Of a stretch of 64,000 bases of DNA, positions 27,583 through 35,275 are shown in pieces (within the stretch, counting starts at the first letter, position 1; the number at the start of each line of letters is the position of its first letter). The notes below the pieces were generated by a model. It was not told the DNA's origin and searched no databases. It saw only the letters and a list, made by a program, of their open reading frames with translations. The DNA is from WSZY01 sp050301755 (GTDB lineage Bacteria; Pseudomonadota; Zetaproteobacteria; Mariprofundales; Mariprofundaceae): assembly GCA_050301755.1 (NCBI GenBank), contig JBNKZS010000001.1:1-64000 (forward strand), written 5' to 3'. The translations under genes and the position numbers were made by a program.

Positions 27583-28155
27583 TTAACTGTTGATTTTCAA
27601 ATGAATGCGATTGGCAGCTCTGTCTGCCTCGCCATCCAGAATTGCTGCCATTTCCGGCAGCAGGGCACCAAAAACGATGTTTTCAGATGCGCGATCCGTT
27701 TCAGATGCTTTGCCCAGGACCCAGGGTGAGACTTCACCGAATTCGGGTCGCCCGATGCCGATCTTGATGCGGGTGTAATTAGTGCCATCCAGATGCTGGT
27801 TCATCGACTTTAAGCCATTGTGCCCACCATGGCCGCCATCTTTTTTGATCCTCAGTTTCCCGGCAGGAAGGTCGAGATCGTCATAGACGACAAAAATATC
27901 GGAGGTAGCTACCTGATAGTATCGGGCCAGTTGCCCGACAGCCTCCCCGCTGTGGTTCATGAAGGTTTGGGGTTTGACGAGAAGAACCTTTTCCCCGTTC
28001 AGTTCCCAGGTGCAGGTCTCGGCACGAAAACGAGGGGCTGCGACAAAGCGCAGCCCCTCATGTTTGGCGATAGCGTCAAGAAACCGGAAACCGATGTTAT
28101 GACGTGTATCCTGGTATTTGTCGCCGGGATTGCCGAGTCCAACCAGAAGTTGCAC
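27583..28155 (-). CDS. pth: Peptidyl-tRNA hydrolase
   Basis: This 190-residue enzyme releases peptides from stalled peptidyl-tRNA. The signatures GLGNPGDKYQDTRHNIGF with the catalytic His, KPQTFMNHSGEAV and DDLDLPAGKLRIKKDGGHGGHNGLKS are complete. The GTG at 28155, directly after the rplY stop at 28157-28159, is chosen over GTG 28188, which would read into the rplY tail in another frame. The C-terminus is slightly extended and less conserved. It is cotranscribed with rplY and ychF. Confidence 0.95.
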   Translation of the reverse strand: MQLLVGLGNPGDKYQDTRHNIGFRFLDAIAKHEGLRFVAAPRFRAETCTWELNGEKVLLVKPQTFMNHSGEAVGQLARYYQVATSDIFVVYDDLDLPAGKLRIKKDGGHGGHNGLKSMNQHLDGTNYTRIKIGIGRPEFGEVSPWVLGKASETDRASENIVFGALLPEMAAILDGEADRAANRIHLKINS

Positions 28156-28156
28156 T

Positions 28157-28786
28157 TTACTCTTCAGTAGCCTCAGCAGTTTCTTCACCAGCTTCAGCTT
28201 CCTCTTCAGTAGCCTCAGCTTTCTTCGGAGCAGTCATGTTCAGGACGGTGAAGTTTACTTCGTGAGCGACAGTTACGCCTTCAGGCAGAGTGACATCATC
28301 AATGTGAACGGTGTCGCCGATTTCAAGAGCAGAGCAATCAACTTCGATGTGCTCAGGAATGCTGTCGGCACGGCAGGTTACTTCCAGTACGTGGCGTACA
28401 TGGTCGATAATGCCACCTGCTTTGATGCCCGGGCATTTTTCATGGTTGATAGCAACCACTGGAACTTCCATGTGTACAGTGTCGGAAGAGCTTACACGCA
28501 TGAAATCCAGATGCTTGGCGGTATCATAGATCGGATCCCACTGAGAATCTTTAAGAAGAACGCTGTTCTTACCACGTGTGCCTTTTACGTTTACTTCAAT
28601 GATAGATGCAAAGAAGTGCTCATTCTTCAGTAGCTTTGAAGTAGCGTTTTGATCCAAAAGAATAGGCATATCAGGTTTGTCACCGCCATAGATAATGGCA
28701 GGAAGTTTGCCGGCACGACGCTGGCGACGGGTTTCGGCTTTGCCGGTTTTTTCGCGGAGTTCCGCTTCAATTACAAAATCAGTCAT
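28157..28786 (-). CDS. rplY: Ribosomal protein L25/Ctc, long form
   Basis: The 209-residue protein joins an L25 5S-rRNA-binding domain (about 1-95, including the RRAGKLPAIIYGG signature) to the TL5/Ctc C-terminal beta domain (about 100-185). An acidic Glu/Ala-rich tail of about 25 residues follows. It binds 5S rRNA in the central protuberance of the 50S subunit. The tail is encoded by a tandem pattern with an 18-bp exact repeat (28160-28177 and 28202-28219), suggesting recent expansion. Transcription continues into pth. Confidence 0.95.
   Translation of the reverse strand: MTDFVIEAELREKTGKAETRRQRRAGKLPAIIYGGDKPDMPILLDQNATSKLLKNEHFFASIIEVNVKGTRGKNSVLLKDSQWDPIYDTAKHLDFMRVSSSDTVHMEVPVVAINHEKCPGIKAGGIIDHVRHVLEVTCRADSIPEHIEVDCSALEIGDTVHIDDVTLPEGVTVAHEVNFTVLNMTAPKKAEATEEEAEAGEETAEATEE
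28160..28219. repeat. 18-bp direct repeat in the rplY tail
   Basis: CTCTTCAGTAGCCTCAGC occurs at 28160-28177 and again exactly at 28202-28219, a 42-nt (14-codon) period that keeps frame. It encodes repeated AEATEE in the acidic C-terminus of L25. Confidence 0.85.
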
Positions 28787-28922
28787 AACAATACTCCAAA
28801 TGAAATGATCCGACGGGTCTGCCCGTGACGGATTTCAGACAGGGCTTCTGCCTGAAGGCGCCGCACTCTATGGATTTTCTGAGTTATTGGAAGCTTGAAG
28901 AGTATAAATCAATCACATTTTT

Positions 28923-29067
28923 CCACCCATGGATGGGTGGCGGCGAACATGGTGAGCCGTAAGCGTAGCAAAATCACGCTTTTTCGCAGCGATTAAAGTC
29001 AAAGGCACGACTGCATGGATGCAGGAGGTAGAGCAACGCATGGAGCGGTTGCCGAGGAGCCTTTGAC
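28923..29067. repeat. Structured palindromic intergenic element, copy A
   Basis: This fills most of the 293-bp gap between prs and rplY, which has no gene. It is a string of hairpins: CCACCCAT-GG-ATGGGTGG (28923-28940, 8-bp stem), AAGCGT/ACGCTT (28961-28966 with 28976-28981), CTGCAT-GG-ATGCAG (29011-29024) and GCAACGC-ATGGA-GCGGTTGC (29033-29052). The last two sit inside an outer 9-bp inverted repeat GTCAAAGGC/GCCTTTGAC (28998-29006, 29059-29067). The first half is related to copy B at 39821. It may be a mobile palindromic repeat or a processed mRNA structure between prs and rplY; the function is unknown. Confidence 0.75.
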
Positions 29068-29079
29068 GTATCTAAACAA

Positions 29080-30027
29080 TCAGTCGTAAAGACTGCTGAT
29101 CGAACGGGCATCATAGATGCGCTTGATGGCTTCACCCATCAATGGACCGATGCCGAGTACTCTCACTTTACCACAATCAAGAACATGCTGGGGCTGTCTG
29201 ATGCTGTCGGTCACAACCAGTTCATGGATGTTGGAGTTGGCAAGGCGTTCAGCTGCCGGGCCTGAAAGGACACCATGAGTCGCGTAGGCACTCACCTTGG
29301 TGGCGCCACCCTCAAGCAAGGCTTCAACAGCACCACAGAGCGTACCTGCCGTATCAACCATGTCATCAATAAGGATGCAGTGTTTTCCCTCAATTTCACC
29401 AATGATATTCATGACCTTGGCCACATTCGGCGCAGGACGACGTTTATCAACAATGGCCATGTCAGCATGAAGTTTATTGGCCATGGCGCGGGCACGAACC
29501 ACACCGCCCACATCAGGAGATACAATCACAATATCATCAAGGCTATTGCGTTCTGCAACATCTTTTGCAAACAGAGGGCCGGCAAAAATATTGTCAACCG
29601 GGATATTGAAAAAGCCCTGAATCTGGCCTGCATGCAGATCCATCGTCAGAACGCGCGTCGCACCTGCAGTCGTTAGCATGTCTGCTACCAGTTTTGCTGA
29701 GATAGGTGTTCTTCCTGCGCTCTTTCGATCCTGTCTGGCATAGCCGAAGTAGGGGATTACTGCGCAGATGTAGTGAGCTGATGCGCGTTTGGCTGCATCA
29801 ATTGCGATCAGAAGTTCCATCAGGTTGTCGTTGGCAGGGGCCGATGTGCTTTGAATGAAGAAGAGATCATGGCCACGAATAGTTTCCTGAAACTGCAGGA
29901 AGATTTCACCATCGGAGAAGCGCTGGGTCTCTATTTTGCCGGGAGGTATGGCGATATGGTCGCAAATACTATGCGAAAGATCCGGATTTGACGTTCCGGA
30001 AAAGAGTCGAAGGCGCCTTTCAATCAT
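29080..30027 (-). CDS. prs: Ribose-phosphate pyrophosphokinase
   Basis: The 315-residue class I PRPP synthetase makes PRPP from ribose 5-phosphate and ATP for nucleotide, His and Trp synthesis. Evidence includes the N-terminal LRLFSGTSNPDLS, the flexible-loop YARQDRKSAGRTPISAK, the DLHAGQIQGFF region and the PRPP-binding loop DDMVDTAGTL. The ATG at 30027 has AGGAG about 9 nt upstream and gives the standard length; a TTG at 30057 would add 10 residues. It lies downstream of tRNA-Gln and ispE. Confidence 0.96.
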   Translation of the reverse strand: MIERRLRLFSGTSNPDLSHSICDHIAIPPGKIETQRFSDGEIFLQFQETIRGHDLFFIQSTSAPANDNLMELLIAIDAAKRASAHYICAVIPYFGYARQDRKSAGRTPISAKLVADMLTTAGATRVLTMDLHAGQIQGFFNIPVDNIFAGPLFAKDVAERNSLDDIVIVSPDVGGVVRARAMANKLHADMAIVDKRRPAPNVAKVMNIIGEIEGKHCILIDDMVDTAGTLCGAVEALLEGGATKVSAYATHGVLSGPAAERLANSNIHELVVTDSIRQPQHVLDCGKVRVLGIGPLMGEAIKRIYDARSISSLYD

Positions 30028-30105
30028 GCCCGATGCTCCTGATGTATCAGTATTCAAGATTGAACCTTGCCGGAAAAGGGCGGCAATTCAAACTACTTGA
30101 TAAAT

Positions 30106-30180
30106 TGGCTGGGGCGGCAGGATTCGAACCTGCGCATGACGGGATCAAAACCCGCTGCCTTACCGCTTGGCTACGCCCCA
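30106..30180 (-). tRNA. tRNA-Gln (anticodon TTG)
   Basis: The reverse strand folds as a tRNA of 75 nt. The 7-bp acceptor stem is TGGGGCG/CGCCCCA, the D arm lies at TAGCCAAGCGGTAAGGC, the anticodon loop TTTTGAT carries TTG, and the T arm carries GGTTCGAATCC. The discriminator is G and CCA is encoded (30106-30108). Position between ispE and prs is the conserved place for tRNA-Gln in beta- and gammaproteobacteria. Its first 10 nt overlap the 3' end of ispE. Confidence 0.96.
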
Positions 30181-31046
30181 ATTTTTTCACGCTGCAAGGG
30201 ATGTTCCCGAAGCAGCTTTCCGATATGCGTCCATGTGGCCAGTTTATGCTCTACAAGCGTTCTGGCAGCGTTCTCAGCCTGCTTTTGATCTGTAAACAGG
30301 GCAACACATGTTGATCCGCTTCCGCTCATCCAAGCGTGCTCTGACACGCTTCGCATCTGTTCCAGCAGTTTTACCACCTCGCTGGATATCGAACATGCGC
30401 AGCTCTCAAGATCATTGTTTCCAATGGCTCTTCCGGAAAGGCCGCGGATGGTATCGGCGCTGTCGGGGTGGGTCAATGCACCCGCATTTCCAATCCGGCT
30501 ATCATAGCATTGAAAGACGGCCGGTGTTGAGAGGCCGATGCCCGGATAGGCAAGTAGAAGAGTCCCTTCAGGAAGCGGGTCCGGGTAGTCGGTGAGTTGC
30601 TCACCAATGCCTCTGGCCAGACTCGCCTTCCCGAATAGAAAGCACGGGATATCAGCCCCGAAAGGAGCGGCAAATGCAATCAAATCTCCGACAGGAAGAT
30701 TTAGCTCCCAGTGATCGTTGGCAACCATAAGGGCTGTAGCCGCATCGGATGAGCCTCCCCCCAGACCTGCCTGATCGGGGAGGTGTTTGTTAATGTGAAT
30801 TTCCAGTCCCGAGGTAATTCCGTATCTCTTGCGGAATGCATCGAGCACTTGATAGACAAGGTTATGGGCTCCATTGAAAGCGGGATTAGAACAGGTGACG
30901 ATCAGCTTTTCTGATGGAGATATTTGCAGCTCATCTTCAACATCGACGTAGGCGAAGCTGGTATCAAGTTCATGGTAACCATTCTCAAGGGTCCGGGTGA
31001 CCAGAAGGTGAAGGTTGATTTTGGCAGGCGCAGGAAATCTGTTCAT
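30171..31046 (-). CDS. ispE: IspE, 4-diphosphocytidyl-2-C-methyl-D-erythritol kinase
   Basis: The 291-residue GHMP kinase phosphorylates CDP-ME in the MEP isoprenoid pathway. It has the PAKINLHL start motif, the ATP-binding PDQAGLGGGSSDAATAL glycine-rich motif and the C-terminal SGSGSTCVALF motif. The TAG stop is formed by bases at the 5' end of the tRNA-Gln gene (overlap 30171-30180), so the two share DNA and probably a transcript. The start overlaps the lolB stop by 4 nt. The MEP route is therefore used here. Confidence 0.95.
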   Translation of the reverse strand: MNRFPAPAKINLHLLVTRTLENGYHELDTSFAYVDVEDELQISPSEKLIVTCSNPAFNGAHNLVYQVLDAFRKRYGITSGLEIHINKHLPDQAGLGGGSSDAATALMVANDHWELNLPVGDLIAFAAPFGADIPCFLFGKASLARGIGEQLTDYPDPLPEGTLLLAYPGIGLSTPAVFQCYDSRIGNAGALTHPDSADTIRGLSGRAIGNNDLESCACSISSEVVKLLEQMRSVSEHAWMSGSGSTCVALFTDQKQAENAARTLVEHKLATWTHIGKLLREHPLQREKIGA

Positions 31047-31570
31047 GGCTGAATAATCAGGATCGCAGTGCGTCCGTGTGTCATGTCTGTCAATGTCAGG
31101 CGCTGTTGGTTCTCAATCCATTTGATACGAAGAAATGAGTCGTCCAGCCGCCCTTCCCATTCACCCACTCTCTTTTCAGTCATGCCTTCCGGCATATAAC
31201 CCGAAAGGATTCGAGCCAGTTGGGTGGGGGGAAGGATGATGCCTTGGTCGAAGAGCATCTGCTTGTTTACGACTTTCCAATGATGGCTACGGTCCGCATT
31301 ATCGAGTATCTGCATGGTTTCACCATTCCATGCCACCTTGACGATACGGTTGCTGGCCGCATGCGTTAAGCGGACGACTCCTTTCTCAGGCGTGCCGTCC
31401 CAGTCCACGAGCACCTGCCATCTCCGGGTTGGTTCGATGACGATAAGGCGTCCCGAAAATTCATTGAACGGTCCAATCGATATGGCTGGCACAAGAGGCT
31501 TGGATATGGTTGTGCAACCAGCGGTTAACAGCAGCGTGGTTACGAGCACCGCGATGACGCCCACCCTCAT
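31043..31570 (-). CDS. lolB: LolB-like outer-membrane lipoprotein receptor
   Basis: The 175-residue lipoprotein has a signal peptide with lipobox LTAGC (Cys 19) and a half-barrel domain (FNEFSGRLIV... WQVLVDWDG). It accepts lipoproteins from LolA and inserts them in the outer membrane. Sequence similarity to LolB is modest by eye, so the call leans on location directly before ispE, the conserved neighbour. It overlaps both neighbours by 4 nt. Confidence 0.85.
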   Translation of the reverse strand: MRVGVIAVLVTTLLLTAGCTTISKPLVPAISIGPFNEFSGRLIVIEPTRRWQVLVDWDGTPEKGVVRLTHAASNRIVKVAWNGETMQILDNADRSHHWKVVNKQMLFDQGIILPPTQLARILSGYMPEGMTEKRVGEWEGRLDDSFLRIKWIENQQRLTLTDMTHGRTAILIIQP

Positions 31571-33291
31571 GGGTTTGGCAGCCCCTCGGCGATCTTCTTT
31601 TTAATAAGCTTCGGCTTCTCATGCTTCAACTCAAGTGCCTTCTCCCAGCACTCGCGGGCTTCACCTCTGCTTCCGGCTCTCCAGAGAATATCTCCCAGAT
31701 GTTCAAACATTATCGGATCATCACCGATCTGTTCGATGGCGGAGCGCTGCAGCTTGGCTGCTTTTTTGAAATTGCCCTGCTTGAAGTATACCCAGGCCAG
31801 TGAATCGAGGTAGTAGCCATCGTTCGGCTTCTCTTCCAGTGCGCGCTGGATCAGTCCTTTGGCTTCTACAAGGTTAATTCCCTGTTCGGCAAAGACATAG
31901 CCAAGAAAGTTCAGTGCTTCCGAGTGGCTGGGGTTGATCGCAAGGAGCGCTCTCAGGCTTCTCTCAACATTCTCATACTGCCCGAAATGTTCATAGGCGA
32001 TTGCACGGTTAAAGAGAAGACGGGCTGGAACGCGATTGAGGGTTAAAGCAGTTTCAGTTTCATCAAGAAGCAGCTGAAACTTCTTCTGCACCAAATAGAT
32101 GTTGGATAGCAGCATATAACCATCTCCGGCATCAGGATGGTCTGCCAGAATGGATTTTGTTCTCTTTTCGGCTTCCATGACCTGGTCTGCCGCCAGTTCC
32201 AGTCCAGCAAGCCTGAGTTGAGCATCAACATATGCCACACTCTCTTTGTCGATCTCCCGATAGAGTTGTTTGGCTTCGGCCTGTCTATCCATCGCTTCAA
32301 GGGAGGCTGCCAGGTAGAATCGCGAGTTATCCTCTGGTACTGAAGCTAAAGCTTTACGAAACTGTTCGGCCGCATGTTCATAATCTCTGCTCTGATAGTA
32401 GAGAAGTCCGAGAGTTGAAAGTGCTTCGGCCGTACCTCCGGTATCCCGGACAAGTCCTTTGTAGATCGTGATCGCTTCCTTCGTGCGGCCTGACTGGACA
32501 AGTAGCCGTCCCAGCAAGTTTCGAACTCGAATGGCACCCGGACGTTTTTCCAGATAGCTGCGAAGTAGTTGCTCGGCTTTGCCAGGGCTGTTTCTCCGCT
32601 GCGCGATCTGGCTGAGTAGCAGGGTCGGTGTCTCATCGTCGATATCAAGCTTCTGCATGGCATTCAGAACGCGAACCGCATCGTCCAGACGGTTCTGACG
32701 TATCAACAGGTCTGCTTCGATTTTCCTCAGTTCAGGCGTCTCTTTATGCCTGTGACCGGTGTTGATGGAGTGGTGGGCTTCATCCAGTCGATTCATGTTG
32801 GCCAGAAGTGAAACATGCAGAAGCCTTGCTTCTAGAAGCTGGGGGTGATGGATCAACAGCGATGAAAGAATCTCCAGAGCATCATCAGGCTTCTCTGAAA
32901 TGGCCAGAGCGCGTGCCCGAAGGATATGCGGTTCGGCATCCTCTTCCGTCTTGGCTGAGGTGGGTTCGGCATCACCAATAACGGCATCAATATGCGTCAT
33001 GGCCTGTTTGGCCCTGTTTGACCGGATGAGCAGTTCAGCGAGTTGCATGCGTGGCATCGTGGCTTCCGGGTTTCGTTTGACCAAAGCATCCAGAAACTGA
33101 ATGGCCAGTTCCTGTTGCCCTTGTCGCATGGCATCCTGGGCTGCCAGATAGAGGAACTTTTCGCTCATCTCAGACAAAGGGATGGAGACGGACGCTTTTC
33201 CGGTCGCGGTGGATAATTTTCCCGAACATGCTCCCAGTAGCAATAGTAGTGAAACGGCAAGAGCGATAAGTAACGGGGCTTTATAGTTCAT
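31567..33291 (-). CDS. TPR-repeat lipoprotein
   Basis: The 574-residue protein starts with a lipoprotein signal (lipobox LLGAC, Cys 22). It then consists almost entirely of helical tetratricopeptide repeats, for example near residues 300-345 and 420-510 (ALNFLGYVFAEQG, LDSLAWVYFKQGNFKKAAKL). Related proteins lie upstream of lolB in many betaproteobacteria, but their job is unsettled; a periplasmic scaffold for envelope assembly is inference. It overlaps the genes on both sides by 4 nt, so it belongs to the JAMM-TPR-lolB-ispE unit. Confidence 0.88.
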   Translation of the reverse strand: MNYKAPLLIALAVSLLLLLGACSGKLSTATGKASVSIPLSEMSEKFLYLAAQDAMRQGQQELAIQFLDALVKRNPEATMPRMQLAELLIRSNRAKQAMTHIDAVIGDAEPTSAKTEEDAEPHILRARALAISEKPDDALEILSSLLIHHPQLLEARLLHVSLLANMNRLDEAHHSINTGHRHKETPELRKIEADLLIRQNRLDDAVRVLNAMQKLDIDDETPTLLLSQIAQRRNSPGKAEQLLRSYLEKRPGAIRVRNLLGRLLVQSGRTKEAITIYKGLVRDTGGTAEALSTLGLLYYQSRDYEHAAEQFRKALASVPEDNSRFYLAASLEAMDRQAEAKQLYREIDKESVAYVDAQLRLAGLELAADQVMEAEKRTKSILADHPDAGDGYMLLSNIYLVQKKFQLLLDETETALTLNRVPARLLFNRAIAYEHFGQYENVERSLRALLAINPSHSEALNFLGYVFAEQGINLVEAKGLIQRALEEKPNDGYYLDSLAWVYFKQGNFKKAAKLQRSAIEQIGDDPIMFEHLGDILWRAGSRGEARECWEKALELKHEKPKLIKKKIAEGLPNP

Positions 33292-33782
33292 TCGTCATCC
33301 GCATGGGAAATCACCTGTTTGAATTTGTTTCCCGATTCATTCAGGGCCCAGTTCAGTTGCTGGGCAACGACACCATCACAAACACTGATAATGGGATAGA
33401 GAAACCCTTCCCAAGAGCTCTCGAGATCGGTGGGGGATGGTTTGGCAGGGCAGTCTGGATGGGAATGAAATACCCCGATGATTTCTTTACCGCTGCCTCG
33501 TAACTCACGGTCAATGGCCTGATATCCGGCCGGATCAAGCTGAAAGCGATCTGCTGCACGTTCCTTGTTAAGGTTCTCCACCTGGCATGCCTCATCAACC
33601 TGCCAGAGGTTCTCTTCGACCCTGCCAATCAGCAGGCCGCATATCTCATGCGGGTAGCCCGCTTCTGCAGCAGCACTCATGATCTCCTTTGCAGAAGGGG
33701 AGAAAGTGCAGCGGTAGGTTGTGTCGGAATGATCCAACACGGCCAGGTACTCGGCACTTCTGAAGCGTTCAGGTTCGTACAT
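33288..33782 (-). CDS. JAMM/MPN metallopeptidase (M67 family)
   Basis: The 164-residue protein has the complete JAMM signature: Glu 46 in EICGLLIG, H106 and H108 in VFHSHPDCPAKPS, then S116 and D119 (HxHx7SxxD). Zinc should be bound and the enzyme active. Bacterial family members cleave C-terminal extensions from ubiquitin-like sulfur carriers (ThiS, MoaD, CysO types) in thiamin, molybdopterin or cysteine synthesis. No sulfur-carrier gene is adjacent, so the target is unknown. A Trp/Glu-rich acidic insertion lies after the first motif. The gene starts 68 nt downstream of hemN. Confidence 0.92.
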   Translation of the reverse strand: MYEPERFRSAEYLAVLDHSDTTYRCTFSPSAKEIMSAAAEAGYPHEICGLLIGRVEENLWQVDEACQVENLNKERAADRFQLDPAGYQAIDRELRGSGKEIIGVFHSHPDCPAKPSPTDLESSWEGFLYPIISVCDGVVAQQLNWALNESGNKFKQVISHADDE

Positions 33783-33850
33783 AGGTTGGTTATCCTCTCC
33801 GTTCTCGCCAGTCTGTCCAACAGGAAGTAAGGGGTAGACACCCCCGACCT

Positions 33851-35275
33851 CTAGATAACTTTCGAGTAGCGAACCTCTTCCTGTTTTTTGCGAAGGTGTT
33901 CATCAAAGAGCATGGCGATGTTACGGATAAGCATGCGTCCTGCCGGTAGCACATCAAGCCGGTTATCCTCAAGAGCAACCAGGCCATCCTCCTGCATTGG
34001 TTTCAGGTCTGCGATGGCATCAGCAAAGTGCTCATTGAAATTGATGTTAAACAGCTTCTCCGTGTCTGCGAAGTTGAGTGCAAAGTCACACATCAGGCGC
34101 ATAATGACATGGCGACGAAGGTGGTCCTCTTCAGTCAGTGTGTAGCCCCTGAAGACAGAAAACTGATCAGATTCAATAGCCTGGCTGTATGCATCCATCT
34201 CTTTGGCATTCTGGAAGAAGCTGCCGCCGACATAACCGATAGAGGTCAGGCCGATGCCGATCAGGTCACAATCGGAGTGGGTGGAGTAACCCTGGAAGTT
34301 CCGGTAGAGCTTGCCCTCTCGCTGGGCAATGGTCAGTTCGTCATCAGGCTTGCCGAAGTGATCCATGCCGATGAATTCGTAACCGGCATCAAGGAGGCGT
34401 TTGATGCTGTGCTCAAGGATGTCGAGCTTCTGCTGTGGTGACGGTAGTTGCTCAACATTGATGCGACGCTGTGGCATGAACATATGCGGCAGGTGGGCAT
34501 AGTTAAACAGTGCAATGCGATCCGGAGAGAACTCGATAATGGTTGAGAGTGTCCGGTCGAATGTCTCAACTGTCTGCAGGGGAAGACCGTACATCAGGTC
34601 AATATTCATTGATTTGAAGCCATGGGCACGGGCTTCATTGAGCACGCGTAGTGTCTCTTCCCGCGACTGAATACGGTTAACAGCCTTCTGTACATCCGCA
34701 TCGAAATCCTGAACGCCCATGGACATGCGGTTGAAGCCGGTTTCACGAAGTGTTTTTACGGTGTTTTCCGTGCATTCACGAGGATCCATTTCAATGCCGT
34801 ACTCGCCTTCATCATCGGAAACGAAGTTGAAACGTTGGTGCAGATGAGAAACCAGGCGGCGCATCTGATCGTCATTGAGGAATGTCGGTGTGCCTCCGCC
34901 AAGATGGAGTTGCGTTACCGGACGTTTGTTGCCGATTCGATCGGCTACAAGATCTATCTCTTTGAGTAGAAGCTGGAGATACGGTTCGGCACGTTCATAT
35001 TGCTTGGTGGCAATCTTGTTGCAGCCGCAATAGTAGCAGACAGTGTTGCAGAAGGGGATGTGGATATAGATCGACAGCGGCCCGTCTGCTTTGCCTGCCT
35101 TTTCAAGCGTCTCCGCATAGACAGCACCATTGATACCCTCATGAAACATGGGGGCAGTCGGGTAAGAGGTGTAGCGGGGACCTGCCTGATCATATTTCTT
35201 GATCAGATCAAGATTAAAAAGAGAAGCAGCCCCCGCTCCTGAAGAGTGGGGGCTGCTGGTGTTCAAATCACTCAC
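33851..35275 (-). CDS. hemN: HemN, oxygen-independent coproporphyrinogen III oxidase
   Basis: The 474-residue radical-SAM enzyme decarboxylates coproporphyrinogen III without oxygen. The cluster motif is in IPFCNTVCYYCGC (CxxxCxxCxC, the HemN rather than HemW pattern), with the GGGTPTFL SAM motif and the N-terminal RYTSYPTAP. The N-terminus is about 15 residues longer than E. coli HemN, and that extension (Ser/Gly/Ala-rich) is encoded by a strong hairpin at 35225-35257. The start overlaps the triheme cytochrome stop by 4 nt. Anaerobic heme synthesis alongside cytochrome genes fits low-oxygen growth. Confidence 0.95.
   Translation of the reverse strand: MSDLNTSSPHSSGAGAASLFNLDLIKKYDQAGPRYTSYPTAPMFHEGINGAVYAETLEKAGKADGPLSIYIHIPFCNTVCYYCGCNKIATKQYERAEPYLQLLLKEIDLVADRIGNKRPVTQLHLGGGTPTFLNDDQMRRLVSHLHQRFNFVSDDEGEYGIEMDPRECTENTVKTLRETGFNRMSMGVQDFDADVQKAVNRIQSREETLRVLNEARAHGFKSMNIDLMYGLPLQTVETFDRTLSTIIEFSPDRIALFNYAHLPHMFMPQRRINVEQLPSPQQKLDILEHSIKRLLDAGYEFIGMDHFGKPDDELTIAQREGKLYRNFQGYSTHSDCDLIGIGLTSIGYVGGSFFQNAKEMDAYSQAIESDQFSVFRGYTLTEEDHLRRHVIMRLMCDFALNFADTEKLFNINFNEHFADAIADLKPMQEDGLVALEDNRLDVLPAGRMLIRNIAMLFDEHLRKKQEEVRYSKVI
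35212..35257 (-). promoter_or_regulatory. Terminator-like hairpin inside the start of hemN
   Basis: AGCAGCCCCC (35225-35234) pairs perfectly with GGGGGCTGCT (35248-35257). A further four pairs (one wobble) leave a 5-nt loop. On the transcribed minus strand the stem is followed by a T-rich tract (TCTCTTTTTAA), the pattern of an intrinsic terminator. It lies 18-51 nt into the hemN coding region and could attenuate hemN relative to the upstream cytochromes. Confidence 0.6.

Noticed and set aside
28155..28188. Upstream GTG start for pth, adding 11 residues into rplY
   Set aside because: The added residues come from the rplY repeat in another frame; GTG 28155 gives the normal length right after the rplY stop.
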